A stretch of DNA of 64,000 nucleotides from Cinnamomum chago (Eukaryota > Streptophyta > Magnoliopsida > Laurales > Lauraceae). The stretch is taken from positions 61,289,501 to 61,353,500 of the forward strand of contig CP142458.1 of NCBI GenBank assembly GCA_038049695.1, read 5' to 3'. Positions 52,005-64,000 of this stretch are shown here, piece after piece. Position 1 is the stretch's first letter. Each line of letters begins with the position of its first letter. The position numbers were made by a program, and so were the translations under genes. The notes beneath the pieces were generated by a model that was not told where the DNA came from, made no database searches, and was given only the letters and a program-made list of their open reading frames with translations.

Positions 52005-52334
52005 CTTAAATTTCTTTAGCTAACAATTCTTATCAAAACCTTAAAGTGTTAGTTGAGGCAGCACACTCCTTAACACTCCCCCCTTAGGTGGAACCTGGCC
52101 AGTGCACTTTTAGCGATATACATTTTTTCGCGCCGAGTTGTTCCTCCTCAAATTCGAACGGCTGGCTTTGATACCACATTAAATCTCCTCAGCTAACAAT
52201 TCCTATTAAAACCTCGAGACGTTAATAAAGGCAGCATAAATACTTTTCAATACTGTTCTCAGGGGTGGAGCTCACTCCTCAACACTCCCCCTTAGGTGGA
52301 ACCTGGTCGATGTACTTTGGGCGGCACACATTTC
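52005..52334 (-). mobile_element. TRIM-like LTR element, tandem arrangement (minus strand)
   Basis: On the minus strand, an LTR starting TGTTGAGG at 52284 and running to about 52177 is preceded by a purine tract AAGGGGGAG. It is followed by TGGTATCAAAGC (52176-52165), one base from the usual initiator-tRNA-Met primer-binding site. A 90-bp internal part follows, then a second purine tract and a second LTR (TGTTAAGG at 52075 down to about 52005, with a deletion). No protein is encoded. This is the layout of terminal-repeat retrotransposons in miniature. Confidence 0.7.
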
Positions 52335-52381
52335 TTTCTTCTTCTTTTTTTGTTTGAATGGTTAGCAAAAGAAATCTCATA

Positions 52382-52600
52382 CGGTATCAGAACCAGCCGA
52401 TCCCAAGTTCGAATCCCAAGAGGAACAACTCTGTGCAGAAAAAAAAAAATTTGTGCCACCTAAAGTTCACCGACCAGGTTTCACCATAGGAGTGTTGAGG
52501 AGTGAGCTCTACTAGAGAAGGTACTCTTGAAAAGTATCTATGCTACGTCTACTAATACCTCGAAATTTTAATAGGAATAGTTAGCTGAGGAAATTTAATA
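52382..52600 (+). mobile_element. Second TRIM-like copy, head-to-head with the first
   Basis: On the plus strand: a GGTATCAGAACC primer-site-like segment (52383), the internal part with GAGGAACAACTC and TGTGCCACCTAAAG, a purine stretch, then an LTR starting TGTTGAGGAGTGAGCTC at 52493. The 5' LTR is missing. With the first copy it makes an inverted repeat (52178-52334 against 52441-52600) around a spacer of about 106 bp. Confidence 0.65.
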
Positions 52601-53096
52601 TAAGTGAGTTCTCACTCGGACCCACCAAACTCGATAATAGAGCTCACCTATTAAAAATCATGCTCAAAAGAGATTCTCTTTCTTACATGTGATGTCACTA
52701 AATTTGATTATAATAAGAGTTTGTCTCGCCACAAAACTGGTAGGTCCAAAATTGATGTATAACATGGAAAACTTGCACGAGTTCTATATACCATCAATCA
52801 TAATCTCAATCAAAGTGGGAAAAGGATTCTTATTGGAGTGGAGTTTTTCACCTCCATACGAGGCCCCACTCTGGAGTCATAACTTTAATCCCTCACCCCT
52901 AAGTCCGAGCCTGAAAGAGGTTCGGATACTTTTCAAGCCTATAGTCGGCCGTCTATATCAGTCAGTTGAGTTGAATGAATTACATCACACCCACATGTGA
53001 GAGAGAGGAGCAGGCGAGCGCCCACATGCAATAGAGTGAGAGATGGAGAATATCCAGATACAGTAGAAAAGAGAGCAGCCACATTCATTAAACTGA

Positions 53097-64000
<10,904 letters not shown>

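Overview
This is nuclear DNA of a flowering plant. The evidence is GT-AG introns, AT-rich intergenic DNA, a plant-type ribosomal protein uL14 gene with a telo-box, and a dense mix of plant transposons. The large TE-filled introns (one of 10 kb) would suit a woody, repeat-rich genome such as a magnoliid, but the species cannot be fixed from the sequence.

Host genes. (1) RPL23 (60S uL14) lies on the minus strand at 5196-9148. Four exons give exactly the expected 140 aa. (2) A U1/matrin-type C2H2 zinc-finger gene of two exons and 471 aa lies at 13793-15312 on the plus strand. (3) A small two-exon GRF-type zinc-finger gene of 120 aa lies at 31996-32456 on the minus strand. (4) The 5' part of a serine carboxypeptidase-like gene (S10) starts at 53127 and runs off the right edge. 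Its first intron is about 10.0 kb.

Mobile DNA. 0-5 kb: a hAT-type MITE with an 8-bp target duplication, a decayed Copia and a decayed LINE. 9-13 kb: a Harbinger-type non-autonomous element, a 151-bp palindromic MULE-like MITE with 9-bp duplications, and SINEs. 17-25 kb: a second copy of the non-autonomous Harbinger family, then a 5,255-bp PIF/Harbinger transposon with TTA duplications. This transposon has an intact Myb/SANT-like ORF (359 aa) and an intact DDE transposase (386 aa), so it may still be active or be recent. 26.9-29.9 kb: a broken plant-mobile-domain plus ULP1 (C48) protease gene of transposon origin. 34-43 kb: a dead Harbinger transposase on the minus strand, split by a 3.0-kb solo LTR (5-bp duplication), which is itself split by a 3.7-kb solo LTR of the same family (5-bp duplication). 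A CACTA-type palindromic MITE (TAG duplication) sits beside it. 46-47 kb: a LINE remnant with a TRIM-like insertion. 50-53 kb: a 130-bp tandem repeat, a long foldback element and head-to-head TRIMs. 53-63 kb: the SCPL intron, with SINEs and LTR scraps.

The host genes are unrelated to each other and form no cluster. The most informative parts are the possibly autonomous Harbinger, the three-level nest at 34-43 kb with its palindromic CGGTCGACCG array, and a SINE family whose members share a body but carry different tRNA-like heads.
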